DNA from: CAWATZ01 sp963784995 | GTDB lineage: Bacteria > Planctomycetota > Planctomycetia > Gemmatales > Gemmataceae | NCBI GenBank assembly: GCA_963784995.1 | Contig: CAWATZ010000003.1 | Span: forward strand, 1,736,001-1,800,000 | Reading direction: 5' to 3' | Length of the DNA: 64,000 bases | Shown here: positions 35,076 through 43,827 of the stretch, in pieces | How the letters are laid out: each line of letters starts with the position of its first letter | Position numbering within the stretch: position 1 is the stretch's first letter | Program-made: the position numbers and the translations under genes | Notes under the pieces: model-generated | Database searches by the model: none | The model's input: the letters and a program-made list of their open reading frames with translations, nothing else | What the model was told of the DNA's origin: nothing

Positions 35076-36389
35076 GTGAGCGTCTCAAGTGAGCCTCTGG
35101 GAGTGGCCTTGCTGGGCTGTGGCACCGTGGGCAGTGGCGTAGCCCGGCTGTTGCTGGAGTATCCGGACCGCCTGGCCGCGCGAGCGGGTCGGCCTCTGGT
35201 GCTGCGTCGCGTGGTGGTGAAACATCCGGACAAGCCCCGGCCAGTCACGATCCCCGCCCATCTGCTGACGACGGACCTGCAGTCGGTGTTGCGCGATCCG
35301 TCGATCCAGGTGGTCGCGGAGCTGGTCGGAGGCATCGACTGGGCCCGGCACGCGGTGCTATCGCTGCTCGAAGCGGGCAAGGACGTGGTCACGGCCAACA
35401 AAGCGCTGCTGGCGATCCACGGCCAGGAGATCTTCGACGCTGCTCGCAAGTTCGGCCGGGCCATCGCCTTCGAGGCCAGCGTGGCCGGCGGCATCCCCAT
35501 CATCGCCGCCCTGGTGCAGGGGCTGGCCGCCAACCAGATCCTTTCCCTCCAGGGAATCCTCAACGGCACCAGCAACTTCATCCTCACCAGCATGAGCGAC
35601 AGCGGCATGTCCTATCAGCAAGCCCTGGCCGAGGCCCAGCAGCTCGGCTACGCCGAGGCCGACCCGACCCTGGACGTGGACGGCTCCGACGCCGCTCACA
35701 AGCTGGCCATCCTGGCCCACATCGCCTTTGGCGTCGCCGTGCCGCTGTCGGCCATCGAGCGCCGCGGCATCCAGCAGGTGGATGCGACCGACATCCAGTT
35801 TGCCCGCGAGCTGGGCTACGTGATCAAGCTGCTGGCCGAGGGCTATCTCGAGGACGACCTGATCGCGCTGCACGTCTCGCCCGTGTTGCTGCGGCAGCAC
35901 AGTCCGCTGGCCCAGGTTCGCGGCGCCTACAACGCCATTTCCGTGGTCGGGGACGCGGTCGGCGATACCCTCTACTATGGCCGGGGTGCGGGGATGATGC
36001 CCACCGCCAGCTCCGTGGTGGCCGACCTGATCGACCTGGCAGTTGGCCAGGCGCAGCGGACCTTCCACACGCTCCGACTCTGGTCGCCGGCCACGACCCG
36101 ACTGAAGCTGCGGCCGGCGGGAACGGTGCGCTGCCGGTTCTATCTGCGGCTGCTGGTCGAGGATCGGCCCGGCGTGCTGGCCGAGGTCTGCCGGGTGCTG
36201 GCCGACCATGAGATCAGCATCGCCTCGGTGATCCAGCACGAGGCGGCCGAGGAACATGAGGGCGAGAAGGTACAGCTGGTGATCATGACCCACGCCGCCC
36301 TGGCCGGCCAGTTCCGCGCCGCCGCCGCCCGCATCGAACGGTTGTCGCACGTGGCCGGGTCCTGCACTTACTATCCCGTCGGGGATTGA
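35076..36389 (+). CDS. hom: Homoserine dehydrogenase
   Basis: 437 residues, the usual length for the monofunctional enzyme with an ACT domain. It makes homoserine from aspartate semialdehyde for Thr and Met synthesis. NAD(P)-binding loop GVALLGCGTVGSGVA, VTANKALLA, ASVAGGIPII, the catalytic region LNGTSNFILTSM and AEADPTLDVDGSDAAHKLAI, then LLVEDRPGVLAEVCRVLADH as the start of the regulatory ACT domain (about 355-437). The GTG at 35076 follows GGAGGAG. Its leader and first 14 codons are duplicated twice upstream (31217-31431 and 32975-33123). Located in the cytoplasm; feedback by threonine is known for this domain type. Confidence 0.96.
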   Translation: MSVSSEPLGVALLGCGTVGSGVARLLLEYPDRLAARAGRPLVLRRVVVKHPDKPRPVTIPAHLLTTDLQSVLRDPSIQVVAELVGGIDWARHAVLSLLEAGKDVVTANKALLAIHGQEIFDAARKFGRAIAFEASVAGGIPIIAALVQGLAANQILSLQGILNGTSNFILTSMSDSGMSYQQALAEAQQLGYAEADPTLDVDGSDAAHKLAILAHIAFGVAVPLSAIERRGIQQVDATDIQFARELGYVIKLLAEGYLEDDLIALHVSPVLLRQHSPLAQVRGAYNAISVVGDAVGDTLYYGRGAGMMPTASSVVADLIDLAVGQAQRTFHTLRLWSPATTRLKLRPAGTVRCRFYLRLLVEDRPGVLAEVCRVLADHEISIASVIQHEAAEEHEGEKVQLVIMTHAALAGQFRAAAARIERLSHVAGSCTYYPVGD

Positions 36390-36490
36390 TTGCCCTTTTT
36401 CTCCCAATCCGCGAAAATCGTCATGTCATCCGGTGCCTGGCCGGTCTTGACCAGGGTAGAAAGACCGGAGGGCCCCGAGGGCGGCTGACC

Positions 36491-37354
36491 ATGACCGTGA
36501 CGCTGCAACCCCTTGTCTGTCAGCTTCGCCGCCACGCCGGCGGTTCGCCCGAACCGACCGACCGCCAACTGCTGGAACGCTTTGCCGTCCAGCGCGATGA
36601 GCCGGCGTTCGCCGAGCTGGTGCGGCGGCATGGGCCGATGGTCCTGGGAGTGGCCCGACGCCTTCTCCGCCATGGGGAAGCCGAGGACGTCTTCCAGGCC
36701 ACGTTCCTGGTGCTGGCCCGCAAGGCCGCTTCGGTCTGCTGGCACGAATCGGTGGCCGGCTGGCTCTTTCCCGTGGCCTATCGCCTGGCCCTCCGGGTGC
36801 GGGCCCGCCAGCAGCGCCGCCGGGCCCAGGAAGCGCAGGTCGATCCCATGTCGCTGCCTCAACCCACTCTTCCCCTGCCCGACGAGGAACTGCTCGCCGT
36901 TCTGGACGAGGAGCTGAACCGGCTGCCGGAGCATTACCGGACGGTCGTGCTCCTCTGCTACCTGCAAGGCAAGACCCAGAAAGAAGCGGCCGGGCAGCTG
37001 GGCTGGACTCCCGGGGAGGTTCGCGGCCGGCTCGACCGGGCCCGGGAACGGCTCCGGCAGCGACTGGTCCGGCGGGGCTTTGTGCTGTCGGGCGCGGCGG
37101 TGGCGACCGCCCTGTCCGAACGTCTGGCCTCGGCCTGCGTCCCCGCCGCCCTGCGTCAGGGGACCCTTCGTGCCGCCGTTCTTTTCGCGGATTCCACAAC
37201 AGCAACCCTGGCGGCCGCCGCCTGCGCCCCAGGCCGTTGCCCTGGCACAAGGAGCCCTGAGCGCCATGACCACCATGCTGAGCAGAACGCTGACTCTCTT
37301 CCTGCTGACCCTCGGCCTGCTGACCGCGGGAACCCTGCTTTCAACGGCCGGTGA
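36491..37354 (+). CDS. ECF-type RNA polymerase sigma factor (Gemmata-type, C-terminal extension)
   Basis: 287 residues from the ATG at 36491. Region 2: TDRQLLERFAVQRDEPAFAE, LVRRHGPMVLGVARRLLRH, AEDVFQATFLVLARKA. Region 4: LNRLPEHYRTVVLLCYLQGK, TQKEAAGQLGWTPGEVRGRL. The family continues with a segment like SERLASACVPAALRQGTLRA and ATLAAA, then usually a TM helix after VALAQG. Here VALAQGALSAM is present but in another frame (from about 37230) and leads into the DUF1501 protein. The tail ACAPGRCPGTRSPERHDHHA of this frame is therefore suspect. Confidence 0.9.
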   Translation: MTVTLQPLVCQLRRHAGGSPEPTDRQLLERFAVQRDEPAFAELVRRHGPMVLGVARRLLRHGEAEDVFQATFLVLARKAASVCWHESVAGWLFPVAYRLALRVRARQQRRRAQEAQVDPMSLPQPTLPLPDEELLAVLDEELNRLPEHYRTVVLLCYLQGKTQKEAAGQLGWTPGEVRGRLDRARERLRQRLVRRGFVLSGAAVATALSERLASACVPAALRQGTLRAAVLFADSTTATLAAAACAPGRCPGTRSPERHDHHAEQNADSLPADPRPADRGNPAFNGR

Positions 37355-38501
37355 ACCGGGAGCCCCGGGTCCACTCCGCTTCGCCGCGGCTCCCCCGGGT
37401 CCGGTCGCCCAGCCGCGCAAGAACCTCACCGAAACGAAACAGGTCCCGCACCGCCGGGCGGTCATTATCTTGTGGATGAGCGGCGGGCCCAGCCAGCTCG
37501 ACACTTTTGACATGAAGCCGGGACAGTTCAACGGCAGCCCCATCAAGGAGATCGCAACCTCGGTCAAGGAGGTCCGCTTCAGCGAGCATCTGCCGCGAAT
37601 GGCCAAACTGGCGCACCACCTGGCCCTGATCCGGTCCTTGACGCACTCCGAAGGCGACCACCGCCGGGCGACCTACCTGATGCGCACCGGCTACCGGAAC
37701 GATGGGCAGACCAGCTACCCTTCCCTGGGCGCGGTGCTGGGCCGGGAGCTGGCCGACCCAAGGCTCGCCGTGCCGCGCTGCGTGGCCCTCGCACCAGGCG
37801 TGGCCCGGTCCGACGCTTTCGGGGCCGGTTTCCTCGGCGACGCCTACAATCCGCTGATCGTGGGGCCAACCCTTCAGCCGCCGCCCCTGGAAGCGTTCAC
37901 GCCCCTCTTCAAGGATGGCGCCGAGACCGTGCGGAACTCGGTCCTCAAGGCGTTTGATCTGAACCAGGAATCGGACGCCACCCGCAAGGCCTACGGCTCG
38001 ACGCGCTTTGGCGAGAGCTGTCTGCTGGCCCGCCGGCTAGTGGAAAGGGGCGTGCCAGTGGTTGACCTGACGCTGGGCGGCTGGGACGCGCACACCCAGG
38101 CGGCCGACATTGCCAAAAGGAAGTGCGAGGTCCTCGATGATGCCTGGTCGGCCCTGCTGACGGACCTGCGCGACCGGAAGCTGCTGGACACTACCCTGAT
38201 CGTCTGGATGGGCGAGTTTGGCCGGACCCCGAGGATCAATGCCAACCAGGGCCGCGACCACTGGCCGCGCTCCTTCACCGTGGTCCTGGCCGGCGGCGGC
38301 ATCAAGGGAGGAGTGGTGGTCGGCACGACCAGTGCCGACGGCACCCAGATCCAGGCAAGACCCGTGACGCCGGCCGAGCTGCTGGCTACCATCTATCGGG
38401 TCTCGGGCATCGATCCCACCAGGGTGAATCGCTCCAACCGCAACACGCTGATCCCCCTGGTGGAGAAGGGCGCCGAACCCGTGAAGGAACTCTTGAAGTA
38501 A
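37266..38501 (+). CDS. DUF1501 family exported protein
   Basis: 411 residues if started at the ATG at 37266, which begins a signal-like helix (LSRTLTLFLLTLGLLTAGTL). DUF1501 landmarks: AVIILWMSGGPSQLDTFDMK, HLALIRSLTHSEGDHRRA, SYPSLGAVLGRELA, VPVVDLTLGGWDAHTQ, TLIVWMGEFGRTPRIN and the closing GGGIKGGVVVGTTSADG. These proteins have a sulfatase/alkaline-phosphatase-like fold, are abundant in planctomycetes and are usually paired with a DUF1549/DUF1553 cytochrome gene, absent here. The open frame extends back into the end of the sigma gene in a way that suggests a frameshifted fusion. Confidence 0.9.
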   Translation: MTTMLSRTLTLFLLTLGLLTAGTLLSTAGEPGAPGPLRFAAAPPGPVAQPRKNLTETKQVPHRRAVIILWMSGGPSQLDTFDMKPGQFNGSPIKEIATSVKEVRFSEHLPRMAKLAHHLALIRSLTHSEGDHRRATYLMRTGYRNDGQTSYPSLGAVLGRELADPRLAVPRCVALAPGVARSDAFGAGFLGDAYNPLIVGPTLQPPPLEAFTPLFKDGAETVRNSVLKAFDLNQESDATRKAYGSTRFGESCLLARRLVERGVPVVDLTLGGWDAHTQAADIAKRKCEVLDDAWSALLTDLRDRKLLDTTLIVWMGEFGRTPRINANQGRDHWPRSFTVVLAGGGIKGGVVVGTTSADGTQIQARPVTPAELLATIYRVSGIDPTRVNRSNRNTLIPLVEKGAEPVKELLK

Positions 38502-38525
38502 TCCCGGACGACCTCCGCCACGGCA

Positions 38526-38570
38526 CAGCAACCCCTTGTCTGCCCTTGATGGGTGGGCAAGGGGTTGCTG
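38526..38570 (+). terminator. Hairpin after the DUF1501 gene
   Basis: cagcaaccccttgtctgccc (38526-38545) pairs with gggtgggcaaggggttgctg (38551-38570), two mismatches, 5-nt loop, 25 bp after the stop. No strong U-tract. Confidence 0.55.
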
Positions 38571-38608
38571 CGTTGGTATCCTTGCCTCAAGAGGAGGAGG
38601 TGCATCCC

Positions 38609-39839
38609 ATGGTCGCAACAAGCCGGGTCAAATACGTCATCGTCATTCCCGACGGCTGTGCCGACGAGCCGCAAGCGTCCCTGGACGGTCTGACGCCGTT
38701 GCAGGCGGCCCGCACTCCCAACATGGATCGGCTGGCACAGTCTGGAACCGTCGGTCGATCCAACAACGTGCCGAAGCCTCTCACCCCCGCCAGCGACGTG
38801 GCCACGCTCAGCCTGTTCGGCTACGATCCGCTCCAGGTCTACACCGGCCGGGCCCCGCTGGAGACGGCCGCGATGGGCATTCCCCTGGGCCCCAACGACT
38901 GGGCCATCCGCTGTAACCTCGTCACCGTCGAGAACGAGGAAATGCGCGACTTCACCGCGGGACACGTAACCAGCGAGGCCGGCCGGCCGCTCATCCAGGC
39001 CCTGCAATCCGCCCTGGGCGGCAAGCTCCCGGCCGGCGGGGCGCTGGAGTTTCATCCCGGCGTCAGCTACCGCAACATCCTGGTCTTTCGCGGCTCCGGT
39101 GCAGCGCCGTTCTCCGACCAGACGCGGACGCAACCGCCACACGACGTTCCGGATCAGCCGATCGCCAAACACCTGCCCACCGGCCCCGGCAGCGACCTGC
39201 TGCGCAGCCTGATGGAACGCAGCCGAGCGGTGCTGCGCGACCATCCAGTGAACCGGGCCCGGATCGCGGCCGGGAAACGGCCGGCAACGCAGGTCTGGCT
39301 CTGGGGCCAGGGGCGAGCGCCGCGCCTCCGGCCGTTCGCCGAGGTGTACGGCCTCGACGGTGCGATTATCAGCGCCGTGGACCTGGTGCGCGGCGTCGGC
39401 GTGCTGCTGGGGTGGAAGCGAATCGACGTGCCGGGAGCGACCGGTTACCTCGACACCGACTACGGTGCCAAGGGCCGGGCCGCCGTCGCGGCCCTGGCCG
39501 AGTACGACCTGGTCTGCGTCCACGTCGAGGCGCCGGACGAGGCCTCCCACGAGGGCAACGCCGATGCCAAGGTCACGGCCCTGGAGCGCATCGACGAACA
39601 CATCGTCGGGCCGCTTGCTGGAGGCGCTGCCGCACCGCGGCGACTGGCGGATGCTGGTTTCGCCCGACCACCGGACCACGCTGCGGACGCGGGCCCACGC
39701 CTACGGCATGGTGCCGTTCGTGATGGCGGGAACGGGCATCCAGGCGCTGGGCCAATCGACCTATGACGAGGTCACGGCCGAGGCCAGCGCCGTGGCCTTC
39801 GAGAAAGGTCATGAACTGATGCGACGTTTCCTGCAATAG
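38609..39839 (+). CDS. apgM: 2,3-bisphosphoglycerate-independent phosphoglycerate mutase (archaeal type), frameshifted
   Basis: About 409 residues when the frame is restored, normal for ApgM. Start ATG at 38609 behind GAGGAGGAGG. It interconverts 3- and 2-phosphoglycerate. Metal and phosphate sites: IVIPDGCADEP, the nucleophile Ser in TPASDVATLSLFGYDP, HVEAPDEASHEGNADAK. An extra T in the CTT at 39615-39616 shifts the frame just before LLEALPHRGDWRMLVSPDHR; the following frame carries the rest (TRAHAYGMVPFVMAGTG) and stops at 39839. The lost part holds metal ligands, so either this is a sequence error or the enzyme is dead. A phosphofructokinase gene follows on the same strand. Confidence 0.9.
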
Positions 39840-39927
39840 GCACCCCGCCGACAACCTGCCTGTTGGGTTGGTCAAATCCCTGCAAACACGCTAACATGAG
39901 AGGTGAGGACGGTTCCTCTCGGCCGAA

Positions 39928-39984
39928 CACAAGCCCGAAGCGCCAGCGCCGGGATGGTCCCGGCGCTGGCGCTTCGGGCTTGTG
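39928..39984. repeat. Perfect 26-bp hairpin between apgM and phosphofructokinase
   Basis: Arms 39928-39953 and 39959-39984 are exactly complementary around the loop atggt; the arm contains aagcccgaagcgccagcgcc. It lies in the leader of the downstream gene with no U-tract, so it is more likely a dispersed palindromic repeat than a plain terminator. Confidence 0.85.
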
Positions 39985-40008
39985 GCAGTGAGTCAGGAGA
40001 GAGACGTA

Positions 40009-41304
40009 ATGATCATGGAATCGAAGTCCGGACGGCTGGGGATTCTGGTTGGCGGCGGTCCGGCACCGGGCATCAACGGCGTAATCAGCTCGGTCACCAT
40101 CGAGGCCGTCGAGCAGGGTTTCGACGTGATCGGCTTCCAGGATGGTTTCAAGTGGCTGGTGCAGGGCGACATGACGCACCAGCGCCAGCTGCTCATCGAT
40201 GAAGTCAAGCGGGTCCATCTGCGCGGCGGCTCGATCCTGGGCACGTCGCGGACCAACCCGGCGAAGTCCGAGGCGGACATGAACAACGTCCTCGACGTTT
40301 TCCGCCGGATGAGCGTCACCAGCCTGGTCACAATTGGCGGCGACGACACCGCCTTCTCGGGCCACCAGGTTTACATCCGCTCAGAAGGCAAGCTGCGCGT
40401 GGCCCACGTTCCCAAGACCATTGACAACGACCTGCCGCTGCCGCCGGGGGTCCCGACCTTCGGTTTCGAGACGGCCCGGCACATCGGCGTGCAGATCGTC
40501 CGCAACCTGGCCGAGGACGCCCGCACCACCTCGCGCTGGTATCTGATCGTGTGCATGGGCCGGGCGGCCGGCCACCTGGCCCTGGGCATCGGCAAGGCCG
40601 CGGCCGCCACGCTGATGCTGATCCCCGAGGAGTTCGCCGGCCGGAAGGTCAAACTCGACGACATTTGCAACATCCTGCTCGGCTCGATCATCAAGCGCCG
40701 GTCGATGAAGTCCCCCTACGGCGTCGCCGTGCTGGCCGAGGGCCTGCTGGAGGTCATCGGCGAGCAGGCCATGGCCCAGATGGACCCGCACGGCGTCGGC
40801 CGTTACGGCACGGTCGAGCGCGACCCGCACGGCCACCTGCGTCTGGGCGAGATCGAGTTTGGCCGGATGATCAAGGACCGCCTGTCGGCCATGCTCGACG
40901 ACCTGAAGATGCCGGTCACGCTGATCGACAAGGATCTGGGCTACGAGCTGCGCTGTGCCGACCCGATCCCCTTCGATGCGGAGTACACTCGCGACCTCGG
41001 CTACGGGGCCGTCAAGTTCCTGATGTCGCCGGAATCGACCCAGCACGGCGCAATCATCAGCGTGGTGGGCGGCACCCTGCATCCGCTGCCGTTCGAGGAG
41101 ATGATCAACCCCGCCACCAGCCGGATGCAGAACCGCAAGGTGGACACCAAGGGCGAGGGCTACGAGTGCGCGCGCCGCTACATGATCCGCCTGGACGAAC
41201 GCGACTTCCGCGACCCGCAGCGCCTCTCCCGCCTGGCCGAAACCGCGCACACGACACCCGATCAATTCAAGCAGCGCTTCGGGTATCTGGTGCCGGGAGT
41301 GTAA
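40009..41304 (+). CDS. 6-phosphofructokinase, probably diphosphate-dependent
   Basis: 431 residues from the ATG at 40009; AGGAG nine nt upstream decides it. Phosphofructokinase fold: ILVGGGPAPGINGVISSV, GGSILGTSRTNP, TIGGDDTAFSG, AHVPKTIDNDLPLPPG with the catalytic Asp, MGRAAGHLALGIGKAA, VAVLAEGLLEV. The second Asp in GGDD (instead of GGDG) together with the Lys of PKTIDND is the known signature of PPi-dependent enzymes (Pfp), which act reversibly. Length and C-terminus (TPDQFKQRFGYL) fit a group seen in planctomycetes and related phyla. Phosphoglycerate mutase lies directly upstream, so the two form a small glycolysis cluster. Confidence 0.9.
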   Translation: MIMESKSGRLGILVGGGPAPGINGVISSVTIEAVEQGFDVIGFQDGFKWLVQGDMTHQRQLLIDEVKRVHLRGGSILGTSRTNPAKSEADMNNVLDVFRRMSVTSLVTIGGDDTAFSGHQVYIRSEGKLRVAHVPKTIDNDLPLPPGVPTFGFETARHIGVQIVRNLAEDARTTSRWYLIVCMGRAAGHLALGIGKAAAATLMLIPEEFAGRKVKLDDICNILLGSIIKRRSMKSPYGVAVLAEGLLEVIGEQAMAQMDPHGVGRYGTVERDPHGHLRLGEIEFGRMIKDRLSAMLDDLKMPVTLIDKDLGYELRCADPIPFDAEYTRDLGYGAVKFLMSPESTQHGAIISVVGGTLHPLPFEEMINPATSRMQNRKVDTKGEGYECARRYMIRLDERDFRDPQRLSRLAETAHTTPDQFKQRFGYLVPGV

Positions 41305-41307
41305 ACA

Positions 41308-41347
41308 GGACCCCGAATGACACGAAGAATCGTGTCATTCGGGGTCC
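41308..41347. terminator. Bidirectional terminator hairpin
   Basis: Perfect 18-bp stem: ggaccccgaatgacacga (41308-41325), loop agaa, tcgtgtcattcggggtcc (41330-41347). It lies four nt after the phosphofructokinase stop and overlaps the end of the convergent gene. Confidence 0.75.
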
Positions 41348-42135
41348 CCCTGGTCTGGCACTCGCTGATTCATGCGGGATACCTGACATTTGACCGCGGT
41401 GAGCTGTTTGCACAGACGCCGGGCTTCGCTGGCCCAGCGCCGGTTGCGCCAGCGGAAGTTGGAAGGCGAATAGCGATAGTCTTCCAGCGCTTGCCGCAGC
41501 AGGTTGCTGGCCTCGTCCACCAGTCCCTCGTCAAAGAGATGATCGGCCAGCAGACACTTGTGCCGCAGAGTCGGCGACAATCGTACCAGTTCGCGGCAGG
41601 CGCTCAGCGCCGCGGCACCGTCGCTCCTCTGATCGTGGACGTCCACCAGCAAGCGCCAGGCCGAGTAGTCCGACCAGCAGCGATCGCGCCCATTGATCCT
41701 GTTCAGGAACTCCACGGCGCTGTCCAGCTCACCCAGTTCGGTCGAACACACGGCCAGCAAATACAGGATCCGGCAATGGTCCGGCTCGCGTTTCCGTGCC
41801 GCTTCGAGGTAGAGCAAGGCGTCCTGGTGCTGGTCCATCTCGATGAGCCGTTCGGCCAGGTCGAGGTTGCTGCTGAGGGTCGGCAGGTGATCGGCCCGGT
41901 AACGCAGCTCGGCCAGCGAGGGCCGGCGCTGGAATTGCAGCAGACCGGTCAGGCCGCGCAGGTCGGCCCCCTTGATCACGAAGAAGTAGATCCAGGCCCC
42001 CAGGGGCTGAAAGAGCAGGATCACCCAGAACCAGTACGCTTCGGCCTGCCTGCGGTAGGCATCGACCAGCATCCAGATCGTGAAGGCCGTCTGCACGACG
42101 GACAGGACCGGCCAGAGATAGGGGAGCTCGATCAT
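41335..42135 (-). CDS. Membrane-anchored TPR protein
   Basis: 266 residues from the ATG at 42135 (MIELPYLWPVLSVVQ). Two membrane segments at the N-terminus (LWPVLSVVQTAFTIWMLVDA and YWFWVILLFQPLGAWIYFFV), of the short PLDc_N-like hairpin kind, then a soluble part with TPR-like helices: SNLDLAERLIEMDQHQDALL, YLEAARKREPDHCRILYLLA, LDSAVEFLNRI, LRHKCLLADHLFDEGLVDEA, SNLLRQALEDYRYSP. Similar proteins occur in many planctomycetes without a known role. Its last codons lie in the bidirectional hairpin. Confidence 0.8.
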   Translation of the reverse strand: MIELPYLWPVLSVVQTAFTIWMLVDAYRRQAEAYWFWVILLFQPLGAWIYFFVIKGADLRGLTGLLQFQRRPSLAELRYRADHLPTLSSNLDLAERLIEMDQHQDALLYLEAARKREPDHCRILYLLAVCSTELGELDSAVEFLNRINGRDRCWSDYSAWRLLVDVHDQRSDGAAALSACRELVRLSPTLRHKCLLADHLFDEGLVDEASNLLRQALEDYRYSPSNFRWRNRRWASEARRLCKQLTAVKCQVSRMNQRVPDQGDPE

Positions 42136-42340
42136 GGTGACAGACCACTTCAGGAATTCCGCTGAGCGACCGCACTGTCGCACCTTCAGAACAGGTTACT
42201 CGATGGCCCGCCAATCGCAACAGAAATCTCCCCAAAGTGAGCATTCTTTCGGAAAGGAGCGATGGCAGAAAGCTGGGTTGACGATCTCGCCTGGAACGGG
42301 TGGAATGGAAACGCCAATCCGCCCAGCGTAAGGAGAAGCA

Positions 42341-43684
42341 ATGATGAGTTCCCCATCGGGGATTCAAACGCCCGGCCAGCGAGAACCGGCCCTGGTGCAG
42401 CCAGCCCCAGGGCCGGGGTCCGAAGACCTATCGCGGCTGACCGGGGCGGAGTGGTTGCTGCTGCTGGTGCTGGCGGCGGTGCAATTCACGCACATCATTG
42501 ATTTCATGATCATGATGCCGCTCGGCCCGCAGTTCATGGAAAAGACGGGGCTGAACCTCAACCCGCAGCAGTTCGGTTTTCTGGTGTCGGCCTACGCCTT
42601 CAGCGCCTGCCTGTCCGGCCTGCTGGCGGCCTGGTTCATCGATCGCTTCGACCGCAAGTTCGCCTTGCTCGCTCTGTATGCCGGTTTCGGGGTGGGCACT
42701 CTGTGCTGTTCGCTGGCCCCAAACTACTGGCTGCTCCTGGCCGCCCGCGCCGTGACCGGGGCGTTTGGCGGCGTGGCGGCCGCCTGCGTGCTGGCGATCA
42801 TCGGCGATGCCATCCCCGACGAGCGCCGCGGCCGGGCCACCGGCATCGTCATGCTGGCCTTCTCGCTGGCCTCCATTTTGGGCGTGCCGGCCGGCCTGGA
42901 ACTGGCCGAGCGCTTTGGCTGGCGCACGCCCTTCGTCGCGCTGGCCGGCCTGAGCGTGCCGGTGCTGCTGCTGGGATACCTGGCGTTGCCGCCGCTCCGC
43001 GGCCACCTGGCGCAGAAGCACCACGCGATCCTCCAGCAGTGGGCCGTGCTGATCCAGCCCTCGCTGCTGCGAGCCTACACCCTGATGATCATGCTGGTAC
43101 TCAGCACCTTCACGATCGTGCCTTACCTTGCCGCCTACCTGGTGGCCAACACGGGCCGGCTGAAAACGGAATTGCCCTACGTGTACCTGGCGGGCGGACT
43201 GGCGACGCTGGTGACCATGCCCATGATCGGCTGGATTGCCGACCGCCTGGGCAAACTGCCGGTCTTCCGCGTCTGTGCCCTGCTGACGCTGGGGGCGATC
43301 GTGGTGGTGACCAACCTGCCGCCCGTAACTCTCGCCGTGGCGCTGCTGGCCAGCACGCTGTTCATGGTGACCTCGTCCGGCCGAATGGTGCCGGCCATGG
43401 CCCTGATCACTGCCAGTGCGGTGCCGCGGCATCGAGGCAGCTTCCTGAGCGTCAACTCGGCCGTGCAGCAGCTGGCGGCCGGCCTGGCCACGCTGGTGGG
43501 CGGCTTCCTGCTGGGCAAGACGGAGGACGGCAAACTGACCGGCTTCCCCACCGTGGGAATCCTGGCAGTCGTCGCGACCTCGGTCACCATCTGGCTGGCC
43601 GGCCGCCTTCGGCCGGCCGAAGGCGGCCAGCAAGCGCTGGTGAGACTGGACGAGCTGGCAACGGAAACTGCTGGGCAGACGTAG
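42341..43684 (+). CDS. MFS transporter (DHA1-type drug:H+ antiporter-like)
   Basis: 447 residues, 12 predicted membrane segments. ATG at 42341 behind AAGGAGAAGC. Features of the DHA1 group: Asp in TM1 (HIIDFMIMMPLGPQFM), the loop 2-3 motif WFIDRFDRKFALL, the RAVTGAFGGVAAA and IPDERRGRATGIVM motifs, and a second-half copy at WIADRLGKLPVF. N-terminal 40 residues are Pro-rich and cytoplasmic. It probably exports a small molecule; the substrate is not predictable. Followed by a short terminator. Confidence 0.92.
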   Translation: MMSSPSGIQTPGQREPALVQPAPGPGSEDLSRLTGAEWLLLLVLAAVQFTHIIDFMIMMPLGPQFMEKTGLNLNPQQFGFLVSAYAFSACLSGLLAAWFIDRFDRKFALLALYAGFGVGTLCCSLAPNYWLLLAARAVTGAFGGVAAACVLAIIGDAIPDERRGRATGIVMLAFSLASILGVPAGLELAERFGWRTPFVALAGLSVPVLLLGYLALPPLRGHLAQKHHAILQQWAVLIQPSLLRAYTLMIMLVLSTFTIVPYLAAYLVANTGRLKTELPYVYLAGGLATLVTMPMIGWIADRLGKLPVFRVCALLTLGAIVVVTNLPPVTLAVALLASTLFMVTSSGRMVPAMALITASAVPRHRGSFLSVNSAVQQLAAGLATLVGGFLLGKTEDGKLTGFPTVGILAVVATSVTIWLAGRLRPAEGGQQALVRLDELATETAGQT

Positions 43685-43712
43685 GACGGGCTTCCCAGTA
43701 GCGAGGTGTCCA

Positions 43713-43739
43713 GCCGGCCTGGGAAGGCCGGCCTACTTT
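43713..43739 (+). terminator. Terminator of the MFS gene
   Basis: gccggcct, loop ggga, aggccggc (43713-43732), then ctactttt. Stem of 8 bp plus a T run, 29 bp after the stop. Confidence 0.6.
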
Positions 43740-43827
43740 TCCCGAACCTCCCTTCTATCCCCTTGCGACCGGGAGCGATCTGTGTTCTGATGGGCAGGAG
43801 ACGTTGTGTGCCGCTTGGAACCAAACG

